Of a DNA stretch of 64,000 nucleotides, positions 44,381 to 51,560 are shown piece by piece. Made by a program: the position numbers and the translations under genes. Numbering within the stretch: position 1 is the stretch's first letter; each line of letters starts with the position of its first letter. The stretch covers positions 1-64,000 of the forward strand of contig CAYFWF010000047.1 in assembly GCA_964346815.1 (NCBI GenBank), read 5' to 3'. This stretch comes from CAYFWF01 sp964346815. GTDB taxonomy: Bacteria; Acidobacteriota; Aminicenantia; Aminicenantales; Aminicenantaceae. The notes below the pieces were generated by a model that searched no databases, had not been told where the DNA came from, and saw nothing but the letters and a program-made list of their open reading frames with translations.

Positions 44381-45507
44381 CTTTCTGGACTATAGCGTTA
44401 AATGACTTGAAAATCACTTTCAAGGACAAGATGTTTTTCTTCTGGCTACTTGTGTTTCCCTTTCTCTTCGCAGTCATCTTCGGTCTCGCCTTTCGCGAGT
44501 CTGCTCCTCAAGATCGAAAAGTCGTCTTGAACATCGTAGACAAAGATAAAAGTTTCCTTTCCAAGGCATTGATAGATGAGCTCAGAGACGACAGATACAC
44601 AGTGAGTCTTTCGGACAATGAGGCAGATACTTCGATAAGAGCCCTGGTCATCCCTGAGAATTTTTCCAAAGACGTCCTGGCGGGGAAGAAAGCAGAGATG
44701 ATTCTCCGGAAAGAAGAGGGGAGCAGCATGGAAGCTTCCCAGGCAGCCTCTTCTCACATATTCAAAGCCATCGTCAAAATTCTGACGAAAATTGTCTCTA
44801 TCAATCCGCGGAACGAGGACGAACTCGTCCAGGGGTACGATCAGAGTGAATTCGAAAGGCTCATAACCATCCGTACGGAGCTGGGAGGAAAGCTTCGGAC
44901 CATCCCGACCGGCTTCAACCATTCCGTACCCGCCATCACGGTGATGTTCATCCTGTTCACTGTGTTTATGTACGGCGGCATCAGCCTGCTCGAGGAACGC
45001 AATAAGGGGCAGTTAGAGAGAACTTATCTGAGTCCTGCAACTTTTTCATCGATAATCACCGGAAAATGGATAGGCCGCCTCCTGCTCGGAATGCTCCAGT
45101 TTGTCGTACTCTTTGCGGCCGGAAAGATCGTGTTCGGGATCTACCTGGGAAATTCCCTCCTCTCCCTTTTTCTGGTGGCTCTTTTCCTCTGCGGCACAGC
45201 AGCGGGCATGAGTATCCTTTTTGGCAGTATCATCAGAAAGATTGAAGTTCTCATCATCTTCAATATTCTAGTGGCCAACATCATGTCTGCATTCGGAGGA
45301 TGCTGGTGGCCTATCGAAATCGTATCTCCAGCCATTCGGAAAGCGAGCCTCGCTTTCCCCACAGGATGGGCCATGGATGCCTTCCACAAGCTCATTTTCT
45401 TCGGCGAGGGTTTCGAAGCGTTGATTCCCCATATCCTTGTTCTGGTGGGATTCACGCTGGCCTTTCTTTTGCTGGCGGTCAAATTTTTCAGCCTGCGGAG
45501 AGCTTGA
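44377..45507 (+). CDS. ABC-2 type exporter permease 2
   Basis: A 376-residue paralogue of permease 1 with the same plan: N-terminal helix, external domain (about 40-190), five helices and a related EERNKGQLERTYLSP element. Both share the N-terminal motif F.I.P..FA.IFG with V..VDKDKSFLS, evidence of gene duplication. It completes the three-gene exporter. A motif GGCWWPIE in the last external loop is usual for this family. Confidence 0.9.
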   Translation: MTFWTIALNDLKITFKDKMFFFWLLVFPFLFAVIFGLAFRESAPQDRKVVLNIVDKDKSFLSKALIDELRDDRYTVSLSDNEADTSIRALVIPENFSKDVLAGKKAEMILRKEEGSSMEASQAASSHIFKAIVKILTKIVSINPRNEDELVQGYDQSEFERLITIRTELGGKLRTIPTGFNHSVPAITVMFILFTVFMYGGISLLEERNKGQLERTYLSPATFSSIITGKWIGRLLLGMLQFVVLFAAGKIVFGIYLGNSLLSLFLVALFLCGTAAGMSILFGSIIRKIEVLIIFNILVANIMSAFGGCWWPIEIVSPAIRKASLAFPTGWAMDAFHKLIFFGEGFEALIPHILVLVGFTLAFLLLAVKFFSLRRA

Positions 45508-45575
45508 CTCCCATCATTCGAGGAAGACGGTAAAAGGGTTTTGACCGCGTTTCATACACCGAGTCGTAGACCACA

Positions 45576-47684
45576 TTATTCTTTATTGACAATCCTATAG
45601 TTCAAACCTTCATAACTGATGATCAGATTTTTGGCTACAGAGAGGTATTTGACAATTCCAGGCTTATCGGAAATCAGCCTAAAATAGTCTTCGGAATTGA
45701 ACCCGATTTCTTTGCACGCACTCCCTTCCTCATATTGGCTGTCTACCCAGAATCCGTCTTTCAAGTAGAATGTTTTCTCATCCTTGTACCTGATCATCCG
45801 CGATTCCACTCGCACAACCTGCTCCTCCGCTTTGAAACGCTGGGTGGCTTTAGCGATCCGCACTCCTCCTGCTCCGGTCACCTTCTTCGCCTCAAAAGCT
45901 TCTACAGCTTCCGGAGCCGCCACATCCAAACCCAATCTCTCTTCCTCGGTTACCAAAAAAGAGGTATAAGGAGTCACGATGCCGAATTTCAGGCCCAGTT
46001 TCTTCACCTCCTCCACAAGTTCGGCCTTTTCCCCATGAAGCCTGATTTCTTCGAGAAGATAGCCGATCCGTCTGGTCGCCCATATCCTAGGCAGGAAGTT
46101 GTAGGCATCACTCCTGACCAGTTCCTGGTCTTTGAGAATAAATTTCCGCTCTGTCTTACCGACATCTCCAGTGAGGGTCACGCTCACCGGACCGTGGCCT
46201 GAATATTTGCCTACCAGCATGAGCTGGGAGCCTTTAAACAAATCGGGAAGAGTCCTGGGATAGTAGTCTTTGACTTGGATAGAGGCAAAATTGATCTCCA
46301 AATCTGCAAGGAGAGGAGATGAGATTTTCTCGTAATAATTTGAAACAGCCACTTCCAAATCATCATTCTCCCCTAAATACACCGACGTCCCCCGGTTATC
46401 CAGAGAAATTCTGTCCAGAAGCTCGGTATTCACATCATATCCCACTCCGAATACAAATATCCGCGAATGAAAAGAATTGGCCTGGTGGATGTTTTTCAAT
46501 ATATCTGCCGTTTCTGTTACTCCGACTGTGGGAAGACCATCGGTGAGAAAAAGGATATAAGTCGGCCTTTCGTCCTGCTCGATCATCTCGAGCGCACGCA
46601 GAAGAGCGTCATTGATGTTGGTGCCGCCCGAATCTTCGATTTCTTCTACAAATTCCAGGGCTCTCGCCTTGTTCGCTGAATCTGCAGGCACAACACGGGA
46701 GGAAAACATATCCACACCATCATCGAAATCCACCACAGCGAAACGATCTTCTTTTTCCAGATGGTTGATGATAAAATGCACAGCTTTTTTTGCCTGGTCC
46801 ATCTTTTTCCCGCTCATACTTCCAGAACTGTCCAGCACAAAAATCAGGTTTTTGCTGATGATTTTCTCCTTCCGATGAACATAAGGAGGAGAAGCCAGGA
46901 GCATGAAATAGTTATCCTCTTCCCCCTCCCAATTCATCCAGGAAAGCCCGACCTCATCCTGGGTGAGTGAATAATACAGGGAAAAATCTTTATCAGGCTT
47001 AACATTCGAAGCTTCATAGCTCACCCGGGCATTCTTTTCCCCTTCTTTTCTGACAGAGACCTTATGAGTTGGCGAATAGATGCTGGAGATAGGGATTTGC
47101 GATGAGATGTCAGTCGAGATGCTGACTTCCTTGATGGGATGGAGAGAAAACCGTTCTGTGTCCAATGGGTAAACATAATGAACCAGGTTTGCTTCAGACT
47201 TGAGGACTTCGGTATAGGAGAGCTCGATCCTTTTTTCCCCTCTAGCAGGAATCGGATACACACGCGCCTGGAACATGCTGCGCCCTATATACTCCAGCAG
47301 AGCCGGATCCTTCATTCTGCGGACAATATCCTCGTATATCTGGCGCGCTTTATCCCTATCCAAAATCTCGCCGTCGACCTTTCTGCCGCCGATGTAGAGA
47401 GAAAATTTAGAAATGGATGCTCCTTCTGGCAGGGGAAAAATAAAAGTTCCTTCGATATCTCTGGTATGGTTATTGATGAAAACCTGGTCGATGGATGTCG
47501 TTGCCACCTGATTGACGATTTCAACACGCACCCGGTGGTATTTCACGGTCAAAGGAGGAATGTCTTCCCCGGGCTTTGGTCTGGGAATGATGAATCCATC
47601 TGCAAAACAATTTCCCCACAGGATACTCATCACGAGAATCGGAAGTAAAATCCTTGATGTTTTCAAAAGCCGCTTCTCTATCAT
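45576..47684 (-). CDS. VIT and VWA domain secreted protein
   Basis: A 702-residue envelope protein. A signal peptide (about residues 1-29) precedes a VIT domain (about 45-165, with FPLPEGASIS and the DKARQIYEDI stretch) and a VWA domain whose MIDAS motif DSSGS is at 285-289, with later T and D (LTDGLP) ligands. The ~250-residue C-terminal part is a beta-rich region without known domain. The layout matches inter-alpha-trypsin-inhibitor-like bacterial proteins, some of which are sortase targets; no LPxTG or C-terminal anchor is seen here. It probably binds a protein ligand through a metal ion at the surface or in the periplasm. Confidence 0.9.
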   Translation of the reverse strand: MIEKRLLKTSRILLPILVMSILWGNCFADGFIIPRPKPGEDIPPLTVKYHRVRVEIVNQVATTSIDQVFINNHTRDIEGTFIFPLPEGASISKFSLYIGGRKVDGEILDRDKARQIYEDIVRRMKDPALLEYIGRSMFQARVYPIPARGEKRIELSYTEVLKSEANLVHYVYPLDTERFSLHPIKEVSISTDISSQIPISSIYSPTHKVSVRKEGEKNARVSYEASNVKPDKDFSLYYSLTQDEVGLSWMNWEGEEDNYFMLLASPPYVHRKEKIISKNLIFVLDSSGSMSGKKMDQAKKAVHFIINHLEKEDRFAVVDFDDGVDMFSSRVVPADSANKARALEFVEEIEDSGGTNINDALLRALEMIEQDERPTYILFLTDGLPTVGVTETADILKNIHQANSFHSRIFVFGVGYDVNTELLDRISLDNRGTSVYLGENDDLEVAVSNYYEKISSPLLADLEINFASIQVKDYYPRTLPDLFKGSQLMLVGKYSGHGPVSVTLTGDVGKTERKFILKDQELVRSDAYNFLPRIWATRRIGYLLEEIRLHGEKAELVEEVKKLGLKFGIVTPYTSFLVTEEERLGLDVAAPEAVEAFEAKKVTGAGGVRIAKATQRFKAEEQVVRVESRMIRYKDEKTFYLKDGFWVDSQYEEGSACKEIGFNSEDYFRLISDKPGIVKYLSVAKNLIISYEGLNYRIVNKE

Positions 47685-47795
47685 GATCGGCCTCCCTGTT
47701 TCATGATTTCCTTCTCTCTATTTAAAACCTGATTCAGCCTTATTCGTTTCATATCCTTTATACAATCTTCCTTACGAAATATTCACTTTTTTTCA

Positions 47796-48011
47796 CCCCA
47801 AAGTGAGCATTTCCAAAACCGCGATAGCGTAACAGTCAGGTAAGCTGATTCGTCAGCCCGTGGATTTTCCCCAGCGAGGAAAATCCACTTATTCCTCGGC
47901 TCGCTCTCCCTACCTGCCAGTAAAGCTTGCTTTCCTTGCCCGCTCGCCTCCGGATGGCTTCCTAACCAGCTTACCTGACCGCTGTTGGATTTGTCACGGT
48001 TTTGGGAATGC
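47796..48011. repeat. Family B long palindromic repeat
   Basis: A palindrome of about 215 bp between the VIT-VWA and HAD genes. GCATTTCCAAAACC (47807-47820) pairs with GGTTTTGGGAATGC (47998-48011), AACAG...TCAGGTAAGCTG (about 47831-47847) with CAGCTTACCTGA...CTGTT, and an inner hairpin GTGGATTTTCC / GGAAAATCCAC lies at about 47860-47887. The left end carries CCCCAAAGTGA, also seen at the ends of family A. It contains no gene. A half copy lies at 17891-17956. Confidence 0.75.
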
Positions 48012-48068
48012 TTCCCAATCCAAACGAGATCTGGGAAAAACAAACTGAAAGACTGCAATATACGAAGA

Positions 48069-48650
48069 TCAATGCTCGATGAGCCGTTCGAGCCACTTCC
48101 TCAAATCATGTACGTTCTGGAAAACTCTGTCACTCGATGGCAGGCTGTTCTGTCTTCTGCCACCCAGTATAAAAACACTCCGGATGCCCGCATCTGCAGC
48201 TGCCTTGACGTCAAAATGGGAATCGCCAATTACACAGCAGTCCTCTCTTTCTAATCCTAACGTCTTGAGAACAAACAAAAAGGGAGCTCCGGAGGGTTTC
48301 CACAAACCAGCCTCACGTGACAGAATGATATCGAACTGAAGATTGAATTTCTTCAAAAGAAAATCCACATTCCTTCGAGAATTGTTGGTAACGAGAGCTT
48401 TCTTAATTTTCTTACTCTCCAAAAAGGAGAGGAACTCCTTCATACCCTTCTTCAATACAGCCTGTGCTGTCGCCTCCTTCTCGAACTTTTCCAGGATCTT
48501 CCACTTTTCATGTTTCTCCGGCTCTTCAAGACTCTGGATATAGGAGAGGATCGGAGTTCCCCGGGTTTGCAGCTCCTCTTTGATCTTCTTCCAATCATAA
48601 GGAACATCGACCACTGTCCCGTCCATGTCGAAGATCACACACTTTATCAT
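48069..48650 (-). CDS. HAD-superfamily phosphatase (phosphoglycolate-phosphatase-like)
   Basis: A 193-residue HAD hydrolase. The start at 48650 has AGGAG before it and begins directly with the motif I FDMDGTVVD (nucleophile D8, D10). Motif II is in LVTNNS, motif III in KPSGAPF and motif IV in GDSHFDVKAA. A small helical cap lies between motifs I and II, as in Gph-like enzymes. It dephosphorylates a small phosphometabolite; the substrate is not clear. The M14 gene lies upstream on the same strand with a repeat fragment between. Confidence 0.88.
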   Translation of the reverse strand: MIKCVIFDMDGTVVDVPYDWKKIKEELQTRGTPILSYIQSLEEPEKHEKWKILEKFEKEATAQAVLKKGMKEFLSFLESKKIKKALVTNNSRRNVDFLLKKFNLQFDIILSREAGLWKPSGAPFLFVLKTLGLEREDCCVIGDSHFDVKAAADAGIRSVFILGGRRQNSLPSSDRVFQNVHDLRKWLERLIEH

Positions 48651-48677
48651 CTGTTCTCCTCTCAAAAATTGGCTTCG

Positions 48678-48752
48678 CCCCAAAGTGACGGAAAATAAAT
48701 TTGCGAGAGAGGTGCAGGGAAATGACGGGGCGACATGGAAGATTCGGCCTTA
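48678..48752 (+). repeat. Family A repeat, left-end fragment (copy 3)
   Basis: It starts CCCAAAGTGACGG and continues GGTGCAGGGAAATGACGG, then GCGACAT.GAAGATT.GCC, the left arm of family A. The rest is missing: sequence runs into the M14 gene 3' end. It shows the probable left boundary of the element. Confidence 0.6.
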
Positions 48753-48766
48753 CGGTACTGTCTCAT

Positions 48767-49837
48767 TCATTCATTCAATACAGAACCCACTTCGAACAGA
48801 GGCTCTCCCTTGTTAGCCGGAGGTGTATTGATGATATAGAGCATAATCCCAGCAAAGGGAGCCCGCAGTTCCTGTATCCTGTTGCCGAGGTAATCGGCGA
48901 GATATCCCACTTTCTCTCCTTCTTTTACGTGATAGCCCATTCTGGTCAGCGGGAAAAAAAGGCCATCTGCATCCGAGTAGACGACCTCGTATTTGTCGAT
49001 CCAAACAGCTTCAACATCCAGCTTTGGTTTCCCTTCGACCATCTCGAACAGCCTCATCACATTCAAAACACCCTTGATGTTACGGACGATCGATTCCTCA
49101 TCCGTATTTCCGAGGAAACCGGATTCTGTGGTGATAGCCGGTTTTCCCAGGAGGACAGCCGTATTTCCCAGATATTTGGAATGGGCTAAGTCTTTTGTGC
49201 GCGACTCATCGATGATGATATGCTTGATGCCAAACGCCAATGCCATTTTTTTTGAGATTCCATCTTGGCTCTTGTCACCGCTTATCATCCAGTAGGTGTA
49301 CGGGATCAAGGCTTCATTCCCATCCCCGCAGTGCATATCTATCAAATAATCGCATCTATCCACGACTTCGTTCTTAAGGACATGAGCGATCCGCTGGCTT
49401 ATCGTACCGTCAGGATCACCTGGAAAAACTCTGTTGAGATTCTTCCAGTCATAAGGATTGTAATAGATAATTCGCTTTTGAAAAGACTGCAGGTTTGCGA
49501 TATGAACGAGGATGACTGTTCCGGTTAAGTTCGCAGGATCGATCATTTCTTTAAGACGGTACAAAGCCAGGATGGGGGGATACTCGTACCCGTGCACACC
49601 TGCAACCAAACCCAGCACCTTCCCTTTTTTAGAACCATGGATGACTGTAAAAGGGATGGTGGTTCCAAGACCGCCTTCCTCGGATACAGCAAGATATCCG
49701 GATTTCATTTCTCCTGGGGAAACCTCGATGTCCCCAATTCTAAACGCGTCACTTTCTTCTGCAGCTAAAGGGACCGTGAAAAACAGACAAAGAATAACGA
49801 TCGAGAGAAAAATATTTCTAAAACGCATCTGATCCAT
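48767..49837 (-). CDS. Secreted aspartoacylase/succinylglutamate-desuccinylase-like M14 protein
   Basis: A 356-residue zinc carboxypeptidase-fold protein. ATG 49837 has GGAGGA upstream, so the extra GTG codon is not used. After a signal peptide (about 1-26) the zinc ligands H82 and E85 (HGYEYPP) and H169 (DMHCGD) are visible, with the family motif NLNRVFPG (133-140) and the catalytic Glu in TTESG. The C-terminal ~90 residues form the beta domain of this family. Unlike cytoplasmic AstE it is exported, so it likely cleaves an amide in the periplasm. The last codons meet repeat A copy 3. Confidence 0.87.
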   Translation of the reverse strand: MDQMRFRNIFLSIVILCLFFTVPLAAEESDAFRIGDIEVSPGEMKSGYLAVSEEGGLGTTIPFTVIHGSKKGKVLGLVAGVHGYEYPPILALYRLKEMIDPANLTGTVILVHIANLQSFQKRIIYYNPYDWKNLNRVFPGDPDGTISQRIAHVLKNEVVDRCDYLIDMHCGDGNEALIPYTYWMISGDKSQDGISKKMALAFGIKHIIIDESRTKDLAHSKYLGNTAVLLGKPAITTESGFLGNTDEESIVRNIKGVLNVMRLFEMVEGKPKLDVEAVWIDKYEVVYSDADGLFFPLTRMGYHVKEGEKVGYLADYLGNRIQELRAPFAGIMLYIINTPPANKGEPLFEVGSVLNE

Positions 49838-49875
49838 CACACTTCCTCCACAGGTATGTTTGTAATTCTGCCCTT

Positions 49876-49904
49876 ATTCTACCCGTTTCATATGACCCAC
49901 ACAA
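49876..49904 (-). promoter_or_regulatory. Promoter of the M14 gene
   Basis: Minus-strand TTGTGT (49904-49899), a 17-base spacer and TAGAAT (49881-49876), 38 bases before the start. Confidence 0.5.
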
Positions 49905-49919
49905 ATTTTTTTCCCATTA

Positions 49920-49948
49920 TTGCTTCTTGAATTCTTGTTTGATATAAT
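49920..49948 (+). promoter_or_regulatory. Promoter of the small membrane protein gene
   Basis: TTGCTT (49920-49925), a 17-base spacer and a perfect TATAAT (49943-49948), 46 bases before ATG 49995, back to back with the M14 promoter. Confidence 0.6.
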
Positions 49949-49994
49949 GCCGCATTGAATATGAACCTTGAACAACGAAAAGGGAGTAAATCAA

Positions 49995-50258
49995 ATGGGT
50001 AAGTTTGTTGCCGTTTTTGGAGGGCTCATCGCGATGGCCGGTGGAATCCTTCTTGCTATTTTCGTGTGGTGGCGAGAATTCTACGAACTCGTGTTTGGAA
50101 TGATTCCCCCTTTACTCTTTTTTATCGGACTTATCGCACTCATAGCAGGAATCAGCAGCATCAAGGACGCAAAGAGAACCAAGAAGCTCGAAGAAGAAGC
50201 GCCTGCGACAGAAGTATCCGAAGCATCAGAACCAGAAACAGAAAAAGAACCAGAATAA
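49995..50258 (+). CDS. Small two-helix membrane protein
   Basis: An 87-residue protein from ATG 49995 behind AGGGAG. Two membrane helices (about 5-26 and 35-58) are followed by a charged tail rich in Glu, Ala and Pro (EEEAPATEVSEASEPETEKEPE in part). The second loop is very short. I do not recognise the family. The acidic tail could contact another protein in the cytoplasm. Confidence 0.7.
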   Translation: MGKFVAVFGGLIAMAGGILLAIFVWWREFYELVFGMIPPLLFFIGLIALIAGISSIKDAKRTKKLEEEAPATEVSEASEPETEKEPE

Positions 50259-50284
50259 GAAAGCCGGCTTTCCAAACCTTTTTT

Positions 50285-50560
50285 TCAGAGGAGAGAGAGC
50301 ATATCCTCCTTGTGAAGCCGGGAGGATTCCCTATTCGTTCCGGACATAGCGAGATTGCAGTAAGCATGGCCTAAAGTCAAGGTCTTGTGGCGAATCATCT
50401 TGATCTTGGGATTGAACCCTTCCGCAAAAGTATAATCACCGATGCAGACGGCCGCATTCCCGGTCTCACCAGCTTTAGCTCTGAGAAAGGTGTCTACCTT
50501 TTTCGTCGCCACATAAATGTTTTTTTCCGTTAAAAAAACCGCTTGACATATTATCATAAT
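50285..50560 (-). pseudogene. C-terminal gene remnant, possibly ATC-hydrolase-like
   Basis: The minus-strand frame from about 50560 to the stop at 50285 reads like real protein: VDTFLRAKAGETGNAAVC, IGDYTFAEGFNPKIKM and RHKTLTLGHAYCNL. The spacing of the F-P-K, R-x-K-T-L and G-x-x-x-C elements resembles the C-terminus of the L-2-amino-thiazoline-4-carboxylate hydrolase family, from memory only. Its upstream part would overlap the promoter and start of the RHH gene, where sequence is unrelated, so it seems truncated. It fills the gap between two plus-strand genes. Confidence 0.35.
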
Positions 50561-50570
50561 TATGTTATTT
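50543..50570 (+). promoter_or_regulatory. Promoter of the RHH gene
   Basis: A consensus TTGACA (50543-50548) and a -10 such as TTATTT (50565-50570, 16-base spacer) in a very AT-rich stretch. Confidence 0.5.
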
Positions 50571-50587
50571 GTAACTTGATTACAAAT
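50567..50587. promoter_or_regulatory. Perfect palindromic operator candidate
   Basis: ATTTGTAA-CTTGA-TTACAAAT is a perfect 8-bp inverted repeat with a 5-base spacer. It overlaps the -10 region and lies 4 bases before the AGGAG of a gene for a ribbon-helix-helix protein. RHH proteins commonly bind such repeats as dimers, so self-repression is likely. Confidence 0.55.
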
Positions 50588-50603
50588 TACAGGAGTTAAT
50601 CTG

Positions 50604-51047
50604 ATGACGGATAACGACACGAAAAAAGAATCCACTTCTAAAGACAAAGAAAAAAAGCACCACCGGCCTTTAGATGATTTCGGCAACCAGATGGAGAAAT
50701 TCGCTGTCAAGACAGCCGAATCCATCAGAAAAGTGATCGACAGAGCATTGGCCTCGAGAAATACAGTTTTGACCATTCGTGTCAATGACGAGAGCAACAA
50801 AAAGCTCAACATGCTCGTCGAAGCGGGCCTTTTCAAGAGCCGTTCGGAAAGCGCAGCCTTCCTTATAGAGGAAGGAATAAAAAGTCAGCAGGCTTTATTT
50901 GCCAAGATCACAGATAAACTCGAAAAAATGGAGAAAATTCGAGAGGAGCTGAAGGTCATCGTTTCTAAAGAAGTCGAGGTCAAACCAGCTAAAGAAGATG
51001 AGCCTAAGAAGAAAAAGGCCCCTCGACCGACAAAGAAGAAAAAATAA
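50604..51047 (+). CDS. Ribbon-helix-helix protein with Lys-rich tail
   Basis: A 147-residue protein from ATG 50604 (AGGAG 9 bases upstream). Residues about 54-95 form a ribbon-helix-helix domain (TVLTIRVNDESNKKLNMLVE, then KSRSESAAFLIEEG). A helical linker (95-122) and a histone-like tail of Lys, Pro and Ala (from 124, ending RPTKKKK) follow. The N-terminus is charged and disordered. It could be a transcription regulator or a nucleoid protein. No toxin gene is adjacent, so an antitoxin role is not supported. The palindrome in its leader suggests autoregulation. Confidence 0.7.
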   Translation: MTDNDTKKESTSKDKEKKHHRPLDDFGNQMEKFAVKTAESIRKVIDRALASRNTVLTIRVNDESNKKLNMLVEAGLFKSRSESAAFLIEEGIKSQQALFAKITDKLEKMEKIREELKVIVSKEVEVKPAKEDEPKKKKAPRPTKKKK

Positions 51048-51131
51048 TCCCGGCTGCTGATTTATTCCTGTATCGGAAACATGTCTCCAGAGCGTGTTTA
51101 CGCTTTTTCCTGAATATGCTATCATTTTTGG

Positions 51132-51560
51132 GTGACACCATTCCTTATCTCTGCGCTCACTTTCCTCACCTTCACCCTGACGACCGCTACCCAAAACATA
51201 GAAAAAGCCTTCCTCCAGAACAATCCGAAACTGCTTTCCAATCTCTTCTCTACACAACATCCTATCAACGTATCTCTTCCTGACCCCATTTTTTTTTCTG
51301 ACCAAATCACGCATCACCAGGCCTATTTTATGTTTAAAAAAATCTTCGCTCTTTATTCAACCTTCGAGTTCTACTCCGAACAACAGGCGCTGACTCCTGA
51401 AAAGACCAGCTATATTTTCAAAGCCAGATGGTCCTTTCGAGACAAAAAGAATAATGACCAATATCCTTTTTACATTTTTTTCTTCCTCATTAAAGAAGCC
51501 TCCGGAGACGAAGAAGAGACGGCTTGGAGAATTTCGGAAATAAAGGCCAAGAAAATTTGA
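51132..51560 (+). CDS. Secreted DUF4783-like small protein
   Basis: A 142-residue protein starting at GTG 51132. A hydrophobic N-terminus (about 1-19) acts as a signal peptide. The rest has an NTF2-like pattern (IEKAFLQNNPKLLSNLFS, then FFSDQITHHQAYFMFKKIF and a final WRISEIKAKKI) similar to DUF4783 proteins. The last bases overlap the start of the sensor kinase gene (TTGA), so both are translationally coupled and probably act in one signalling pathway. Function unknown. Confidence 0.65.
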   Translation: MTPFLISALTFLTFTLTTATQNIEKAFLQNNPKLLSNLFSTQHPINVSLPDPIFFSDQITHHQAYFMFKKIFALYSTFEFYSEQQALTPEKTSYIFKARWSFRDKKNNDQYPFYIFFFLIKEASGDEEETAWRISEIKAKKI

